Notes under the pieces: model-generated | Databases searched by the model: none | What the model saw: the letters and a program-made list of their open reading frames with translations, nothing else | Told to the model about the DNA's origin: nothing | Position numbers and translations under genes: made by a program | Assembly: GCA_937974175.1 (NCBI GenBank) | Contig: CALJIG010000049.1 | Coordinates: 1-23,338 of the forward strand | Origin: an uncultured Ignavibacteria bacterium | Lineage (GTDB): Bacteria; Bacteroidota; Ignavibacteria; Tepidaquicellales; Tepidaquicellaceae | DNA: 23,338 bases | Direction of reading: 5' to 3' | Shown here: in pieces, positions 23,084 through 23,338 of the stretch | Layout of the letters: each line of letters starts with the position of its first letter | Numbering within the stretch: the stretch's first letter is position 1

Positions 23084-23107
23084 TTTTGATGAATTTTTGA
23101 CGGATTC
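23084..23107 (-). repeat. 24-bp dispersed repeat, copy 2 (inverted)
   Basis: This is the perfect reverse complement of 7918-7941. A CAGATTT heptad array starts 4 bp to the right, so the two repeat types travel together at both sites. Confidence 0.9.
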
Positions 23108-23110
23108 TTT

Positions 23111-23138
23111 TCTATTTCAGATTTCAGATTTGAGATTT
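23111..23138. repeat. Heptanucleotide array, CAGATTT-type x4
   Basis: Four in-phase units: TCTATTT, CAGATTT, CAGATTT, GAGATTT. The unit is the one that forms the eight-copy array at the window start. Confidence 0.8.
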
Positions 23139-23167
23139 TAAAAGTTGCATTTATGTCACATTTCCCT

Positions 23168-23202
23168 GTTCATTGCTAACTGTTAATTGTTAATTGTTAA
23201 TT
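23168..23202. repeat. Heptanucleotide array, GTTAATT-type x5
   Basis: Five in-phase units: GTTCATT, GCTAACT and three perfect GTTAATT. The GTT phase is shared with the tracts at 3488-3522 and 12599-12675. Confidence 0.85.
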
Positions 23203-23207
23203 GAATT

Positions 23208-23338
23208 GTAACATTATTGTCATCCCGCTAAAGCGGGACTTCGCTACGCTCAGCATTCCGTTGTGCCAGATAGTAGCAAAATAGTAACATTATTGTCATC
23301 CCGCTAAAGCGGGACTTCGCTACGCTCAGCATTCCGTT
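23208..23338 (+). repeat. Two perfect 55-bp direct repeats, 76-bp period
   Basis: Positions 23208-23262 and 23284-23338 are identical. Each starts GTAACATTATTGTCA, contains the hairpin TCCCGCTAAAGCGGGA and ends with CTTCGCTACGCTCAG plus CATTCCGTT. A 21-bp spacer separates them. The second copy ends exactly at the window edge, so the array may continue. Confidence 0.95.

Larger units (their letters stand above)
22612..23338. other. 727-bp gene-free region at the window end
   Basis: After the terminator there are three separate stem-loops (22699-22879), then a repeat district: GTAACATT direct repeats and two hairpins at 22985-23040, a 24-bp inverted copy of 7918-7941, CAGATTT and GTTAATT heptad arrays, and the two 55-bp repeats. 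No open frame worth calling is present. Confidence 0.8.

Noticed and set aside
23208..23338. CRISPR-like repeat-spacer arrangement
   Set aside because: Only two copies, the repeat is 55 bp with a strong internal palindrome, related single copies lie elsewhere in the window and no cas gene is present.

Overview
The window looks like a chromosome segment from an AT-rich member of the Bacteroidota/Ignavibacteriota lineage. The main evidence is two secreted proteins ending in type IX secretion (T9SS) type A sorting domains of the NYPNPFNPSTKI class, signal peptides ending in -AQ, and the absence of strong Shine-Dalgarno sequences. Family calls are made from recognised motifs only; no database search was run.

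Layout. (1) 110-3224, minus: the str operon rpsL-rpsG-fusA, with a good sigma70-like promoter at 3275-3303. The window ends before it can be seen whether tuf or rpsJ follows. (2) 3225-3936: gene-free and dense in hairpins. (3) 3937-6790, plus: two exported T9SS cargo proteins with nearly identical sorting-domain DNA. (4) 6877-7446, minus: a small exported protein of unknown function. (5) 7447-8288: gene-free repeat region with a TIR-bounded element, stem-loops with T6 loops, heptanucleotide arrays and a block of strong hairpins. (6) 8289-9974, minus: a Wzi-like outer-membrane barrel. (7) 10231-12005, plus: a COG1313 radical SAM protein overlapping a gene that resembles the Nmad2 (nucleotide-modification-associated) family. 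(8) 11988-14174, minus: yigZ-type gene, pcm and cdaA (c-di-AMP synthase). (9) 14335-15360, plus: an M50 site-2-type protease, whose stop codon abuts that of a YfiH-family gene; that gene follows arfB on the minus strand. (10) 16717-22611, plus: a likely five-gene unit (TolB-like propeller, metF, FMN-dependent alpha-hydroxy-acid oxidase, ZIP-like membrane protein, M13 metallopeptidase) closed by a strong intrinsic terminator at 22637-22674. (11) 22675-23338: gene-free, with hairpins, heptanucleotide arrays and a 55-bp direct repeat that reaches the window edge.

Most genes are housekeeping or cell-envelope functions. The most unusual signal is in the non-coding DNA. At least nine intergenic or intragenic tracts have a strict 7-bp period with differing unit sequences (AAATCTG/CAGATTT, ATAACTC, GTTNNTT, AATTACG). 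One of these is translated inside both T9SS sorting domains. The second main observation is a family of TGTTAC-T6-GTAACA stem-loops in which one copy swaps both arms yet keeps the stem. The best candidate for an undescribed protein system is the overlapping radical SAM / Nmad2-like pair, with the caveat that COG1313 proteins are widespread and may be unrelated to nucleic-acid modification.
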